A DNA stretch of 64,000 nt from Rikenellaceae bacterium (GTDB lineage: Bacteria > Bacteroidota > Bacteroidia > Bacteroidales > Rikenellaceae). The notes under the pieces were generated by a model that saw nothing but the letters and a program-made list of their open reading frames with translations, searched no databases and was not told the DNA's origin. Both the position numbers and the translations under genes were made by a program. Shown here piece by piece: positions 55,184-63,847 of this stretch. The DNA lies in contig SUZF01000004.1 in assembly GCA_015060065.1 (NCBI GenBank), positions 44,573 through 108,572 on the forward strand, read 5' to 3'. The number at the start of each line of letters is the position of its first letter. Positions within the stretch are counted from its first letter, which is position 1.

Positions 55184-55417
55184 TTAGTAAACTTTTTTGG
55201 GAGCGGCTGCCTCACGCAAGGCTACTGCAAGACCCTTCTTGTTAATGGTTTTCATTCCGGACGTGGTTACCTTCAAAGTAATCCAGCGACCCTCTTCTTC
55301 CGACCAGAAGCGCTTGTTTTTCAAGTTCGGGCTGAACTTGCGCTTGGTCTTGTGGTGCGAGTGCGACACATTGTTGCCGACAATCGCGGTTTTACCTGTA
55401 ATTTCGCAGACTTTCAT
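55184..55417 (-). CDS. rpmB: 50S ribosomal protein L28
   Basis: A 77-residue protein beginning MKVCEITGKTAIVGNNVSHS, with HKTKRKFSPNLKNKRFW and VTTSGMKTINKKGL further on, as in L28. It is the first gene of the L28-L33-DUF4295 operon, the order usual in Bacteroidetes. Confidence 0.97.
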   Translation of the reverse strand: MKVCEITGKTAIVGNNVSHSHHKTKRKFSPNLKNKRFWSEEEGRWITLKVTTSGMKTINKKGLAVALREAAAPKKVY

Positions 55418-55453
55418 TGTTAAAAATTTTAGTTCTCCCTAAAATAGGGGATG

Positions 55454-55484
55454 CAAATATACGAACTTTTTTCCAAACTGCAAC
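55454..55484 (-). promoter_or_regulatory. Promoter of the L28-L33-DUF4295 operon
   Basis: On the minus strand the -7 TATATTTG (55454-55461) is perfect and the -33 is GTTG (55481-55484), one mismatch, 19 bases apart. Confidence 0.6.
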
Positions 55485-55511
55485 CCTTGGCAGATAATAA
55501 TTTTCCAATCT

Positions 55512-56756
55512 TTAATTTCTACCCTTGATATGGTCGCGTAATAACTCTATGGCATAGGCTGTTGCGCGGTCTATAATCTGACCTCGGTCGGTGCCGGAAT
55601 TGCGCATCATAGCAACCGTTCCGCGCTTCGACGACACGGCAAACCAGACCGTGCCTACCGGTTTCTCGGCCGTACCTCCCGCAGGCCCTGCAATACCGGT
55701 GGTCGCCACAGCATAATCGGCACCCGAAATGTGTCTTACCCCCTCTGCCATTGCTCGTGCAACCTGCTCGCTCACAGCCCCATACTGCTCTATAAGCGAC
55801 GCATCGACACCAATAATATCCCGTTTTGCCTCGTTGGCGTATGCCGTCACCCCACAGAGAAAATATGCCGAAGCCCCTGCCATAGCGGTAAATTTTGCTG
55901 CAATGGAGCCTCCCGTGCAACTCTCTGCCACTGCGAGGGTCTTGCCACTCTCTACAAGAAGTCGATGCACCTGCTCTTGAACTGTTGCCCCCTCGTATCC
56001 CACGACGTGGTCGGCAATCAACTCTTCGAGGATTCGGAAACGCTCCTCTATCTCCTGCGCAACAGCCTCGCCATCAACCTCGTATGCTGACAATCGCAGT
56101 CGTACAATATTGGGCGAGGGGAGATAGGCAAGGTGAAGATGTTCGGGCAGGGCATCCTCCCACTCGGCAATACGTGCTGCAAGCATCGACTCGGCAATGC
56201 CCGAAGTTATCATCGTGCGATGGACAATCTGACGCAGTGCAAAGCGAGATTTTAGGCGAGGCAGCACCTCATCCTCCATAAGGTGGCGCATCTCGAAGGG
56301 GACACCCGGCAGCGAGATTACAACCTTGCCGTCGCGCTCGAACCACATACCCGGAGCGGTGCCATGTGCATTGAACAGCACCTCACAACTATCGGGAACC
56401 ATAGCCTGCGAGCGATTCAGTTCGTTAAACTCTATATTGCGGGCTGCGAGCATCGTGCGCACATGCTCCTCGACGTGCCTATCGACGTGCATACCCCCAC
56501 CGAATAGTTTTGCGAGGGTGGTCTTGGTTATATCGTCTTTCGTGGGGCCAAGTCCTCCCGTGGTAATCACAACATCGCTACGTTGCATCGACTGCTCGAT
56601 AGCACGTACAATCTGCTCGGCACGGTCGCCCACCGATGAACGCTCACTCACGACAAAACCTGCCGAATTGAGTCTTTGGGCTATGTATGCGGCATTCGTA
56701 TCGACAATCTGTCCGATAAGAATCTCGTCGCCGATGGTGATAATCTCTGCTTTCAT
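55512..56756 (-). CDS. cinA: CinA-family nicotinamide mononucleotide deamidase-like protein
   Basis: A 414-residue protein; the start at 56756 (MKAEIITIGDEILIGQIV) is the family N-terminus, although the frame is open 32 codons further up. Residues 1 to about 170 are the MoCF/COG1058 domain (TTGGLGPTKDD), a predicted ADP-ribose pyrophosphatase. Residues about 250-414 are the CinA C-terminal (PncC) domain that deamidates NMN in the pyridine nucleotide cycle (LAVAESCTGGSIAAKFTAM, TTGIAGPAGGTAEKPVGTVW). It lies 13 bases after pyrD and is probably co-transcribed. Confidence 0.93.
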   Translation of the reverse strand: MKAEIITIGDEILIGQIVDTNAAYIAQRLNSAGFVVSERSSVGDRAEQIVRAIEQSMQRSDVVITTGGLGPTKDDITKTTLAKLFGGGMHVDRHVEEHVRTMLAARNIEFNELNRSQAMVPDSCEVLFNAHGTAPGMWFERDGKVVISLPGVPFEMRHLMEDEVLPRLKSRFALRQIVHRTMITSGIAESMLAARIAEWEDALPEHLHLAYLPSPNIVRLRLSAYEVDGEAVAQEIEERFRILEELIADHVVGYEGATVQEQVHRLLVESGKTLAVAESCTGGSIAAKFTAMAGASAYFLCGVTAYANEAKRDIIGVDASLIEQYGAVSEQVARAMAEGVRHISGADYAVATTGIAGPAGGTAEKPVGTVWFAVSSKRGTVAMMRNSGTDRGQIIDRATAYAIELLRDHIKGRN

Positions 56757-56769
56757 GTTTCGAGTTGAT

Positions 56770-57843
56770 TTACTGCTCCGTGGTCGAAGTCTGCTCGTCA
56801 GCACCCTTGCCCTTTGTCTCCGCCACGAGCATCTTGCAGGTGCGACGCACAAGGCTCATACCCTCAAAGACAACGCCCGTATAGAGTTGTACGAGTGTTG
56901 CTCCTGCATCGAGCATCGCCTTAATATCTTCGGGCGACATCAGACCTCCGACACCGATAATGGGATAGGTACCCTTCGAGCGGGCATAGATACGAGCCAC
57001 GACCTCAATGGCACGCTTGGTCAGAGGCGCACCGCTCAACGCTCCCTGTCCGATATTTTTCAGAGTTCGAGCCGAGGCTTTCAATCCCTCACGCGAGGTG
57101 GTAGCATTGGTAGCCACGATACCGTCAAGCGGGGTGTCAATCATGATGTCGGTCATCATATCGACCACCTCATCGGGCAGGTCGGGCGAAATCTTCAACA
57201 ATATCGGGCGATATTGGTCCTGACCACGACGGAACTCGAAGAGGGGTTGCAGGATTTCGAGAATACTCTCACGCGACTGCGGAACGTACTCCTTGAATGT
57301 TGTGTTGTAACTTACATTCACTGTGAAGTAGTCGGCATGCAGATAGAGATTGCGGAAGGCTTTGAGGTAGTCCGTAGCCTGCTCCTCGACGGGGGTTATG
57401 GTGTTTTTGCCGATATTGCAACCGACAATCATCCCATCATGCGGAGTGCGCAAGCGACTGATAGCATAATCCAAACCTTTGTTCGCAAGTCCCGTGCGAT
57501 TGATTATGGCGCGATCGCTACCGAGGCGAAATACGCGAGGGCGAGGATTGCCACTCTGGGGACGAGGGGTTATGGTACCCACCTCCACAAAGCCGAAGCC
57601 CATGGCCGAAAGTTCGCGATAAATCTCTCCATTGCGGTCAAAGCCCGCCGCCACACCTATCGGATTTTTGAAGCGCATACCGAAGACTTCGCGTTCAAGC
57701 GAGGGGTCCTCCACGGCATATATTTTACGCAGAAACCAACGGCTGCCGGGAATGCAACCCACGATTCGCAACAGACAAACCATTGCTCCGTGTGTGCGTT
57801 CCGGGCCGAAGAAAAAGTTAAATATACGCAATAAGAAATGCAT
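56770..57843 (-). CDS. pyrD: Quinone-dependent dihydroorotate dehydrogenase (class 2)
   Basis: A 357-residue membrane-associated flavoprotein that oxidises dihydroorotate to orotate in pyrimidine synthesis. The class 2 N-terminal helix is present (residues 1-25), as are GVAAGFDRNGE, FVEVGTITPRPQSGNPRPRV, INRTGLANKG and IIGVGGLMSPEDIKAMLDAG. The usual active-site loop NxSSPNT reads NVSYNTT, a change or one-residue deletion around the catalytic serine. Promoter at 57866-57896. First gene of a pyrD-cinA transcript. Confidence 0.92.
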   Translation of the reverse strand: MHFLLRIFNFFFGPERTHGAMVCLLRIVGCIPGSRWFLRKIYAVEDPSLEREVFGMRFKNPIGVAAGFDRNGEIYRELSAMGFGFVEVGTITPRPQSGNPRPRVFRLGSDRAIINRTGLANKGLDYAISRLRTPHDGMIVGCNIGKNTITPVEEQATDYLKAFRNLYLHADYFTVNVSYNTTFKEYVPQSRESILEILQPLFEFRRGQDQYRPILLKISPDLPDEVVDMMTDIMIDTPLDGIVATNATTSREGLKASARTLKNIGQGALSGAPLTKRAIEVVARIYARSKGTYPIIGVGGLMSPEDIKAMLDAGATLVQLYTGVVFEGMSLVRRTCKMLVAETKGKGADEQTSTTEQ

Positions 57844-57865
57844 TGTATCCGATATTTACACGCCA

Positions 57866-57896
57866 CAAAGGTATAAAACAATTGATAATTGACAAT
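57866..57896 (-). promoter_or_regulatory. Promoter of pyrD-cinA
   Basis: On the minus strand the -7 TACCTTTG (57866-57873) is perfect. The -33 is ATTG (57893-57896), 19 bases away, inside an AT-rich tandem repeat. Confidence 0.55.
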
Positions 57897-57912
57897 TGAT
57901 AATTGATAATTT
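57879..57912 (+). repeat. AT-rich tandem repeat in the pyrD promoter
   Basis: Three close copies of the unit AATTGATAATTG (one GAC interruption) span the -33 region. A change in copy number would move the -33 sequence. Confidence 0.7.
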
Positions 57913-58008
57913 TGCTTTTTTACCCACAAAAGTCGGTGAGTGGGGGGCTCAATTCGCAAGTGTCAAGTATCAATTCTCAATCCCACATCAGCAACTTCGG
58001 TCATGCAC

Positions 58009-59010
58009 CTAAAAAAACTCCTCTCTATATTTATAGTCATTACGCAGAGTCTCAAACTCTTCGGGATGCGTTTTGAGCATAAGGCTGTCAGCATGAATAT
58101 CGTAGCGTGTCGGCATTGCCAGAGATAACTCTTCCCACGAGATGGCGCGCGGAGCGGAGGGGCTGACCTCCGCAGGATACCATCCCGCAAGTGGCAACGC
58201 AAAGTGCCGGGCAACCGCTGCCACAGCCATAGCCGTAGCATTCGCCTTACCTTGGAGAGAGTAACCGGCAATGTGTGGTGTTGCAACAAAGGCTTTATCA
58301 AGTAGCGCACGGTCGATATTCGGCTCCCACTCCCAAACATCTATGGCACACTCCACACCTGAACGCAGCAGAGCCTCTGTTGCGACAACCTCGCCACGCG
58401 AGGCGTTTATTAGGACTTTATCACTACCCTTCCACTTCGCCAGCAGTCGGTCATCAACAAGGTGAAATGTATCGGGTGCGAGAGGGGTATGCAGCGTGAC
58501 TATATCCGACTTGGCAAACACCTCTTCGATTGATGAAAATCCGAGATGCTCACACTCCTCACGCGGAGGGTCACAGCAGACGGTGCGGAAACCCCACATC
58601 CGAGCATACTCCCACACAAGCGAGCCTACATTACCCACACCGACAATGCCGAGCGAGAGGTCAGCAGGCGAAACACCCCTGCGGGCTGTAATCTGCGCCA
58701 ATACCGCCGCCACCCACTGCAAGACGCCACGGGCATTACACCCTGCGGCATTGGCGACCTCTATTCCGCGCTCACGACAGTAGTCGAGGTCGATGTGGTC
58801 GATACCGATAGTTGCCGTGACGACAAGGCGCACACGCGAGCCTTCAAGCAGGTCGCTGTTGCATTGTGTGCGAGTGCGAACAATGAGCGCATCGGCATCA
58901 AGAACATCCTCTCGACCGATACTCCTACCTGCGATGTAGGCGACATCTGCATAGGGTTCGAACACGCCTCGAATAAATGGTATTCCGCTATCGATTACAA
59001 TTTTCATCAC
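58009..59010 (-). CDS. pdxB: Erythronate-4-phosphate dehydrogenase
   Basis: A 333-residue D-isomer-specific 2-hydroxyacid dehydrogenase that oxidises erythronate-4-phosphate in the DXP-dependent pyridoxal-phosphate pathway. VRTRTQCN near residue 44 and ATIGIDHIDLDYCRERGI near 85 are PdxB-like. The NAD motif is GIVGVGNVGS at about 122-131. INASRGEVV and TPHIAGYSLQGK carry the catalytic Arg and His. It is shorter than the 380-residue E. coli form, lacking most of the C-terminal dimerisation domain, as is usual in Bacteroidales. Start is Met1 or Met2. Confidence 0.9.
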   Translation of the reverse strand: MMKIVIDSGIPFIRGVFEPYADVAYIAGRSIGREDVLDADALIVRTRTQCNSDLLEGSRVRLVVTATIGIDHIDLDYCRERGIEVANAAGCNARGVLQWVAAVLAQITARRGVSPADLSLGIVGVGNVGSLVWEYARMWGFRTVCCDPPREECEHLGFSSIEEVFAKSDIVTLHTPLAPDTFHLVDDRLLAKWKGSDKVLINASRGEVVATEALLRSGVECAIDVWEWEPNIDRALLDKAFVATPHIAGYSLQGKANATAMAVAAVARHFALPLAGWYPAEVSPSAPRAISWEELSLAMPTRYDIHADSLMLKTHPEEFETLRNDYKYREEFF

Positions 59011-59029
59011 GATACTCCGTTTCTAATCG

Positions 59030-59057
59030 CAAATATAGTAAAAAATGATTACCTTTG
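59030..59057. promoter_or_regulatory. Divergent -7 elements between pdxB and the ureohydrolase gene
   Basis: TATATTTG on the minus strand (59030-59037) points at pdxB and TACCTTTG on the plus strand (59050-59057) points at the ureohydrolase gene. Both -7 elements are perfect but neither has a good -33 at standard spacing. Confidence 0.45.
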
Positions 59058-59079
59058 TGAGATTATTTGCTTAAACGAA

Positions 59080-60117
59080 ATGAATTTGCAGGATTTTAAC
59101 CCGAATGGTGTGGGTGTCGATAACGGCAACTACTTCGGTATGCCATTTACACCCGAAGATGCGCAGTTGGTGCTGATTTCGGCTCCGTGGGATGTAACCT
59201 CGTCGTATGGTGCCGGCTCGTCATACGCCCCGGATGCAATCATCGAGGCTTCGACCCAACTCGACTTTTACGACCCCGTGTCGCCTGACGAGTGGCGTAA
59301 AGGTATAGCCACGGCAGAGATTGATTACGATATTCAGGAACTCTCGGAACGGCTGCGCTCGGATGCCGAGAAGGTTATCGAACACCTCGAAGATGGAGGC
59401 GACCCTTCGGCAGAGAGTGTTGTCCGCAAGGTACGTCGTATCAACGAGGGCAGTTTCCGCATTAACGACAATATCTACACCCAAGCACAACGCTGGCTCG
59501 AAAAAGGGAAGATTGTGGGTCTTGTCGGTGGCGACCACTCGACCTCGTATGGCGCAATCAAGGCTGTGAGTGAGGCTTACGGCTCGATAGGCGTGCTTCA
59601 TTTCGACGCCCACTGCGACCTGCGTGATTGCTACGAGGGATTTGAACACTCCCACGCCTCGATAATGTTCAATGTGTTGAAAGATATGCCCGAAGTGTCG
59701 AAAATCGTCGAGGTCGGTGTGCGTGATTTCTGCGATGACGAGTTGGCTCTGGTGCGCTCGACCGAGAGGGTCGAGATGTTTGACGACGACTCGCTCTCGA
59801 TGGCGAAGTTCGGAGGTCGTACATGGCTATCGCTCTGCGAGGAGATTGTCGAGCGACTTCCCCGGCAGGTATATATAAGCATGGATATCGATGCCCTCTC
59901 GGTAGAGTATTGCCCCAATACGGGTACGCCGGTGGTTGGAGGGTTATCCTTCAACGAGGCAGTCTGCCTGATGGATTGCGTGGCTCGTTCAGGTCGCAGC
60001 ATCGTAGGATTCGATATGGTCGAGGTGGTGCCGACTCTCGACAATAAGATTGATGCATCGGTCGGCGCACGAATGTTGTATAAAATGTGCGGTATCGCAC
60101 TCAAAACCCGTAAATAG
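59080..60117 (+). CDS. Ureohydrolase (agmatinase/arginase/formiminoglutamase family)
   Basis: A 345-residue enzyme starting at ATG 59080; the frame is open upstream across pdxB but without family similarity. The manganese-binding motifs of the arginase family are all present: GGDHS, DAHCDLRD and SMDIDAL. The usual DxDxxDP reads DIDALSVEYCP, so the third aspartate of that block is a serine. GTGTPVVGGLSF near the end fits the agmatinase type. The presumed reaction is hydrolysis of agmatine or a related guanidine. It is followed at 8 bases by an FKBP lipoprotein gene. Confidence 0.85.
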   Translation: MNLQDFNPNGVGVDNGNYFGMPFTPEDAQLVLISAPWDVTSSYGAGSSYAPDAIIEASTQLDFYDPVSPDEWRKGIATAEIDYDIQELSERLRSDAEKVIEHLEDGGDPSAESVVRKVRRINEGSFRINDNIYTQAQRWLEKGKIVGLVGGDHSTSYGAIKAVSEAYGSIGVLHFDAHCDLRDCYEGFEHSHASIMFNVLKDMPEVSKIVEVGVRDFCDDELALVRSTERVEMFDDDSLSMAKFGGRTWLSLCEEIVERLPRQVYISMDIDALSVEYCPNTGTPVVGGLSFNEAVCLMDCVARSGRSIVGFDMVEVVPTLDNKIDASVGARMLYKMCGIALKTRK

Positions 60118-60125
60118 TCCGAAAT

Positions 60126-60806
60126 ATGAAGAGATTATTTCTGATTTTGGCTCTTATGGCGACCTTCGCATCGTGTCGCAAGGGCAACGTAAAACTTGGA
60201 GCCGAAACCGATTCGTTGGCTTACGTTATCGGTATGAATATCGGCAAAAACCTCTTGCAGATGGACTCTACACTCAATGTAGATGTTGTCTGCACGGCAA
60301 TTCGCGAGAGTTTTGCCGGCAACGAGAAGATGTCCTTTGAGGAGGCGAAGATATACTATCTGCGACAGATGAACTACACCAAGTATGAGCGTTTCAAACT
60401 CTACGAAGAGCGTTTCTTGGCTGATTTGGCGAAGAGCGACCGCGCCTATGCCCGCACGAGGTCGGGTCTGACTTATAAGATTGCCGAACTCGGCAATCAG
60501 CAGACTCTGCCGACACATCAGCGCGATACGGTTGTGATTCGTTACAAGATTACACGCCAAGACGGTACGGAGGTCTATTCCTCGTATGAGCGTGCCGATA
60601 CGACCCGTACAGCCATGTCGAAACTCATTGTCGGCTTGCAGGAGAATCTGAAAATGATAGGCAAGGGAGGCCGCCTGACAACTTGGGTACCGTCGCTGTT
60701 GGCTTACGGCACAGGCGGAAACGAAGAGTTGGGCATTGAACCAAACACCACACTCTGCTACGAGGTTGAGGTGCTGGATGTTATCCCCTATCGTCGCAAA
60801 AGATAA
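60126..60806 (+). CDS. FKBP-type peptidyl-prolyl isomerase-like lipoprotein
   Basis: A 226-residue lipoprotein (lipobox TFASC). After a helical N-terminal dimerisation part (ETDSLAYVIGMNIGKNLLQM), residues about 110-222 form an FKBP fold (RSGLTYKIAELGNQQ, VVIRYKITRQDGTEVYSSY, WVPSLLAYGTGGNEELGIEP). This is the FkpA/Mip-like type of periplasmic or outer-membrane isomerase. A related gene begins at 63848. Confidence 0.85.
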   Translation: MKRLFLILALMATFASCRKGNVKLGAETDSLAYVIGMNIGKNLLQMDSTLNVDVVCTAIRESFAGNEKMSFEEAKIYYLRQMNYTKYERFKLYEERFLADLAKSDRAYARTRSGLTYKIAELGNQQTLPTHQRDTVVIRYKITRQDGTEVYSSYERADTTRTAMSKLIVGLQENLKMIGKGGRLTTWVPSLLAYGTGGNEELGIEPNTTLCYEVEVLDVIPYRRKR

Positions 60807-60839
60807 GATTAGCATAATGAAATTCTAAAAATTGCTAAT

Positions 60840-62042
60840 ATGAAAAACTTCAAATTTTTAGTTGCTGCATTGGTGTTATCGGCAATTGCACCGATGGTGC
60901 AGGCGCAGAGAGTCAATGAGATTTCGCAACCGATTCATCGTTGGAAGCATCGCCAAGAGATTATTATTCCCCAGATTTTAGGTTATAATGTCTATAAATC
61001 GGACCTGCATACCCACACTATATATTCGGATGGCGAAGTTACTCCGTCTTACCGCGTGAGAGAGGCGTGGCGCCACGGTCTTGATATTGTGGCCATTACC
61101 GACCATATCGAGTGGCGCGGTACCGAGCGTAAATTGTTGCAGTATATGGACCGATACATCCCTGAGGAGTATAACAACAATTCGAGGGGTATCAATGTCA
61201 GTATGATGCACGACACCACTCATTTGGAACTTGGCATTCTCTCGAATCTGAATGCCGGCTACGAGCAGGCTGTGGAGGCGAATCAGCAGTTTGGTCTCTT
61301 GATTGTTCGCGGTGCCGAGATTACTCGTGGCGCAAACCACTTCAACGTCATCTTTACGACCGACAACAACAAAATCTATCATCCCGACCTCGAAACATCT
61401 ATGCGCAACGCCTTGGAGCAGGGTGCTCTGGTGATGCATAATCACCCCACACACGATAAAACGACGGCAACCTCTTTTACGCAGATTGCCGAGGATTTGC
61501 ATAAAAAAGGGTTGATTACGGGTATCGAGATTGGAAATAGTATCGGTCTGAGAACGAGATTTATAGACTATTGTATCGAGAATAACTTTGCTCCGCTCTC
61601 GAACTCGGATGTTCACGCAACCATTGATGAGATGTTCTTCACGGACGATAACGAGGGCTTCTATCGCAATATGACCTTGATCTTGGCGCACGAGCGTACT
61701 GCCGAGGCTGTGAAGGAGGCTCTCCAACAGGGTCGCTGCATCGCTTACTTCAACAATAGGTTAGTCGGCCGCGAGGAGTATCTCGCAGAACTTTTTAAGC
61801 AGAGTGTCAGCGTCGAGTATATGTGTGATTATCACAAGGAAGCAAAGGTTGTGCTGATTAACAAGTCGTCGATTCCCTATCAAGTTAAATATAACGGCAA
61901 GGATACCGCTGTTATCCACGCTATGGGTGCAGTGCAGATTGGAGTGCCGATGGGAGTGAGTGAGGTGGAGTTTATGGTTACGAACCTTCTCTGCGGCAAT
62001 AACAAGCACCCGAAGGTAATGATGCCCGTCGAGCGTAAGTAA
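60840..62042 (+). CDS. Exported PHP-domain phosphoesterase-like protein
   Basis: A 400-residue protein with a signal peptide (residues 1-22, MVQAQ). The PHP metal motifs are visible: KSDLHTHTIYSDGEVTPSY (first His pair), IVAITDHIEW, RGAEITRGANHFNV, HNHPTHD and NSDVHA. The C-terminal 120 residues are a separate beta-rich domain. PHP enzymes hydrolyse phosphate esters; an exported form with a beta-rich tail is common in Bacteroidetes, with unknown substrate. An inverted repeat ATTAGCA...TGCTAAT (60808-60839) flanks the ribosome-binding region. Confidence 0.82.
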   Translation: MKNFKFLVAALVLSAIAPMVQAQRVNEISQPIHRWKHRQEIIIPQILGYNVYKSDLHTHTIYSDGEVTPSYRVREAWRHGLDIVAITDHIEWRGTERKLLQYMDRYIPEEYNNNSRGINVSMMHDTTHLELGILSNLNAGYEQAVEANQQFGLLIVRGAEITRGANHFNVIFTTDNNKIYHPDLETSMRNALEQGALVMHNHPTHDKTTATSFTQIAEDLHKKGLITGIEIGNSIGLRTRFIDYCIENNFAPLSNSDVHATIDEMFFTDDNEGFYRNMTLILAHERTAEAVKEALQQGRCIAYFNNRLVGREEYLAELFKQSVSVEYMCDYHKEAKVVLINKSSIPYQVKYNGKDTAVIHAMGAVQIGVPMGVSEVEFMVTNLLCGNNKHPKVMMPVERK

Positions 62043-62063
62043 TCGAGATATTGGCACAAGATA

Positions 62064-62101
62064 AAAGGGTCGTTCAACTTGCTGTTGGACAACCCTTTTT
62101 G
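62064..62101. terminator. Terminator between the PHP gene and the beta-helix gene
   Basis: AAAGGGTCGTTCAAC (62064-62078) pairs with GTTGGACAACCCTTT (62084-62098) with one mismatch and one G-U pair, then TTG. It lies between convergent genes. Confidence 0.8.
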
Positions 62102-62114
62102 TTTGGATAAAAAC

Positions 62115-63683
62115 TTATTTTACGTCGAAGACCCCGCCAGGTTGCAGTTTGCGACGTCGGGCGAGTTGAGCCTCGTAGAGGGATTGCGGGCTGACGTGCT
62201 TGCCGTGCGAAATCCAGACTCCCTCGGGTCGCTCTTTGCGGTATCCGCCCCAATTCTCTCCTATGGTGCCGATGCTGTAATTCGCTCCGCAGACCCACGG
62301 AGATTGTACGGCCACGGCATCCGCTTCGCAATTCCAGAGCACCTCGTTTACGCCTGCCCAGCCGTGACCCGGTCCCATCCAGCAACGGTCCTGGATATTG
62401 ATTCGACCCTCGACAACAACATTGTCGTAGAGTGTTCCCGTAGCCCAGCGGTGGTGAGGTCCCGTGTCGGTGTGGGTGCGAATACCGCGACAGCGCAGAA
62501 AGACATTCGGACCATTGGTGCGAGCTCCTGATGTGGCGTAAGCGTGTCGTGCATCCGTCGAGTAGCAATCCTTGACCAGACAGAGCTGGCCTGCGATAAG
62601 GAACGGATAGCGACGATTGCCTTTTATGTTAGATTTATGCTCGCCCATCTTGCAGTCGCTGACAGTGATGTTTTTAGCCTGCGAGCTCATAAACACAAGG
62701 CTGAAACCAAAGTATTTACCTTCGAGATGACGGGCCCAGCAGTGCTCGGCGGTGTTGAACGTGACGGCTGTCCAGCAGTGGTTTTCGTCGGTATCGAAGG
62801 CGTAGACACAATCCATATAGATATCCTCGATACCGCACTCGCGAATGCGGTTTTTGTAGTGGTATTTAGCAACATAACCTCGGTTGTAGCGGGCGAGAAG
62901 GCTCATAGATATCGGATTCTCGAGCCAGAGCGTATCGCCTGCAATCTTGGTAATCACACGCTCCATATCTTTGCGGTTGATTGTTTGCTCGTTCCAACGG
63001 CCTGCACCTTCGGGATAGCCTTTGCGCGTGGGAATTTGGTCCATTCTAAGGTCGCTAATCAGCGTCATCGGAGTCTCGGCGTGGACAATGATATTGTTGC
63101 CTACTGCGAACTCTGTGGGATTGGATACCCTTATCCAGAATTGGCCCACAGGAGCATCCTCGACGATATTTAGCTTCACGGGTCGCGAGACCTCGCGTTT
63201 GCCCGTACCAGCAAAAACGAAGAGCGAACTGCTGGTTTTAGAGCCGTCGTCGGTGCGTGTCGAATGGATATATGTTCCATTGTCGGGGTTGGCTCCCTCG
63301 CCACGAATCACGATGCCCGAATCTTTGATGCGAATCGAACCGCTCACGTTGTAGAGTCCGGCTTTGAGCAGGATAGCTCCGCGCTGTTTGTAGGGTAGTG
63401 CTGCCACCTCATCGACAGCTTGCTGGATAAGCTCAGTGGCATCGGCTCCGCGCTTCGGGGGCTTAATCTTTTTTACGATAGGAATGTCGGGATTCTCTAC
63501 ATCACCATAGTGATAGCCGACACGGCTGAAATCGAGAATCGTACCCCCGTCATTATCGGGCTGGATGCCGAGTGCGGTAATCTCGGCTATCGGAGCGTAA
63601 GGGTTGCTGCAAGTCTGCCCTTCAGCAGGCGCGGTACCCCACAGAAGGAGCGCTGCAAGGTTTGTGAGGAGTAGTTGTTTCAT
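62115..63683 (-). CDS. Secreted right-handed beta-helix (pectate-lyase-like) protein
   Basis: A 522-residue protein; the start at 63683 (MKQLLLTNLAALLLWGTA) gives the signal peptide, although the frame is open 31 codons further up. The opening VGYHYGDVENPDIPIVKKI and GADATELIQQAVDEVAALP are typical of pectate-lyase-superfamily proteins with a DUF4955-like or glycosidase-like layout. Successive short strands follow (GIVIRGEGANPDNGTYIHST, GIEDIYMDCVYAFD, NITVSDCKMGEHKSN, VVEGRINIQDR). Likely a polysaccharide lyase or carbohydrate-binding helix; catalytic residues cannot be assigned. Confidence 0.78.
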   Translation of the reverse strand: MKQLLLTNLAALLLWGTAPAEGQTCSNPYAPIAEITALGIQPDNDGGTILDFSRVGYHYGDVENPDIPIVKKIKPPKRGADATELIQQAVDEVAALPYKQRGAILLKAGLYNVSGSIRIKDSGIVIRGEGANPDNGTYIHSTRTDDGSKTSSSLFVFAGTGKREVSRPVKLNIVEDAPVGQFWIRVSNPTEFAVGNNIIVHAETPMTLISDLRMDQIPTRKGYPEGAGRWNEQTINRKDMERVITKIAGDTLWLENPISMSLLARYNRGYVAKYHYKNRIRECGIEDIYMDCVYAFDTDENHCWTAVTFNTAEHCWARHLEGKYFGFSLVFMSSQAKNITVSDCKMGEHKSNIKGNRRYPFLIAGQLCLVKDCYSTDARHAYATSGARTNGPNVFLRCRGIRTHTDTGPHHRWATGTLYDNVVVEGRINIQDRCWMGPGHGWAGVNEVLWNCEADAVAVQSPWVCGANYSIGTIGENWGGYRKERPEGVWISHGKHVSPQSLYEAQLARRRKLQPGGVFDVK

Positions 63684-63704
63684 ATAGTTAGGTTCTGTTT
63701 GGCT

Positions 63705-63735
63705 CAAATATACGAAAAAAACCGATATGGATAAA
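63705..63735 (-). promoter_or_regulatory. Promoter of the beta-helix gene
   Basis: On the minus strand the -7 TATATTTG (63705-63712) is perfect. The -33 is TTTA (63732-63735), one mismatch, 19 bases away. Confidence 0.5.
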
Positions 63736-63769
63736 ATATCGGTTGATTTACAATCAAAATGTCTGCAAT

Positions 63770-63800
63770 TTTGCAAGATTGATGATTATTTGTATATTTG
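63770..63800 (+). promoter_or_regulatory. Promoter of the FKBP lipoprotein gene at the window end
   Basis: -33 TTTG (63770-63773) and -7 TATATTTG (63793-63800), 19 bases apart, both perfect. Confidence 0.8.
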
Positions 63801-63847
63801 TCGCTTGAAAATGAACAAATTTAACTAATTAAATAAATTACAAAGAG

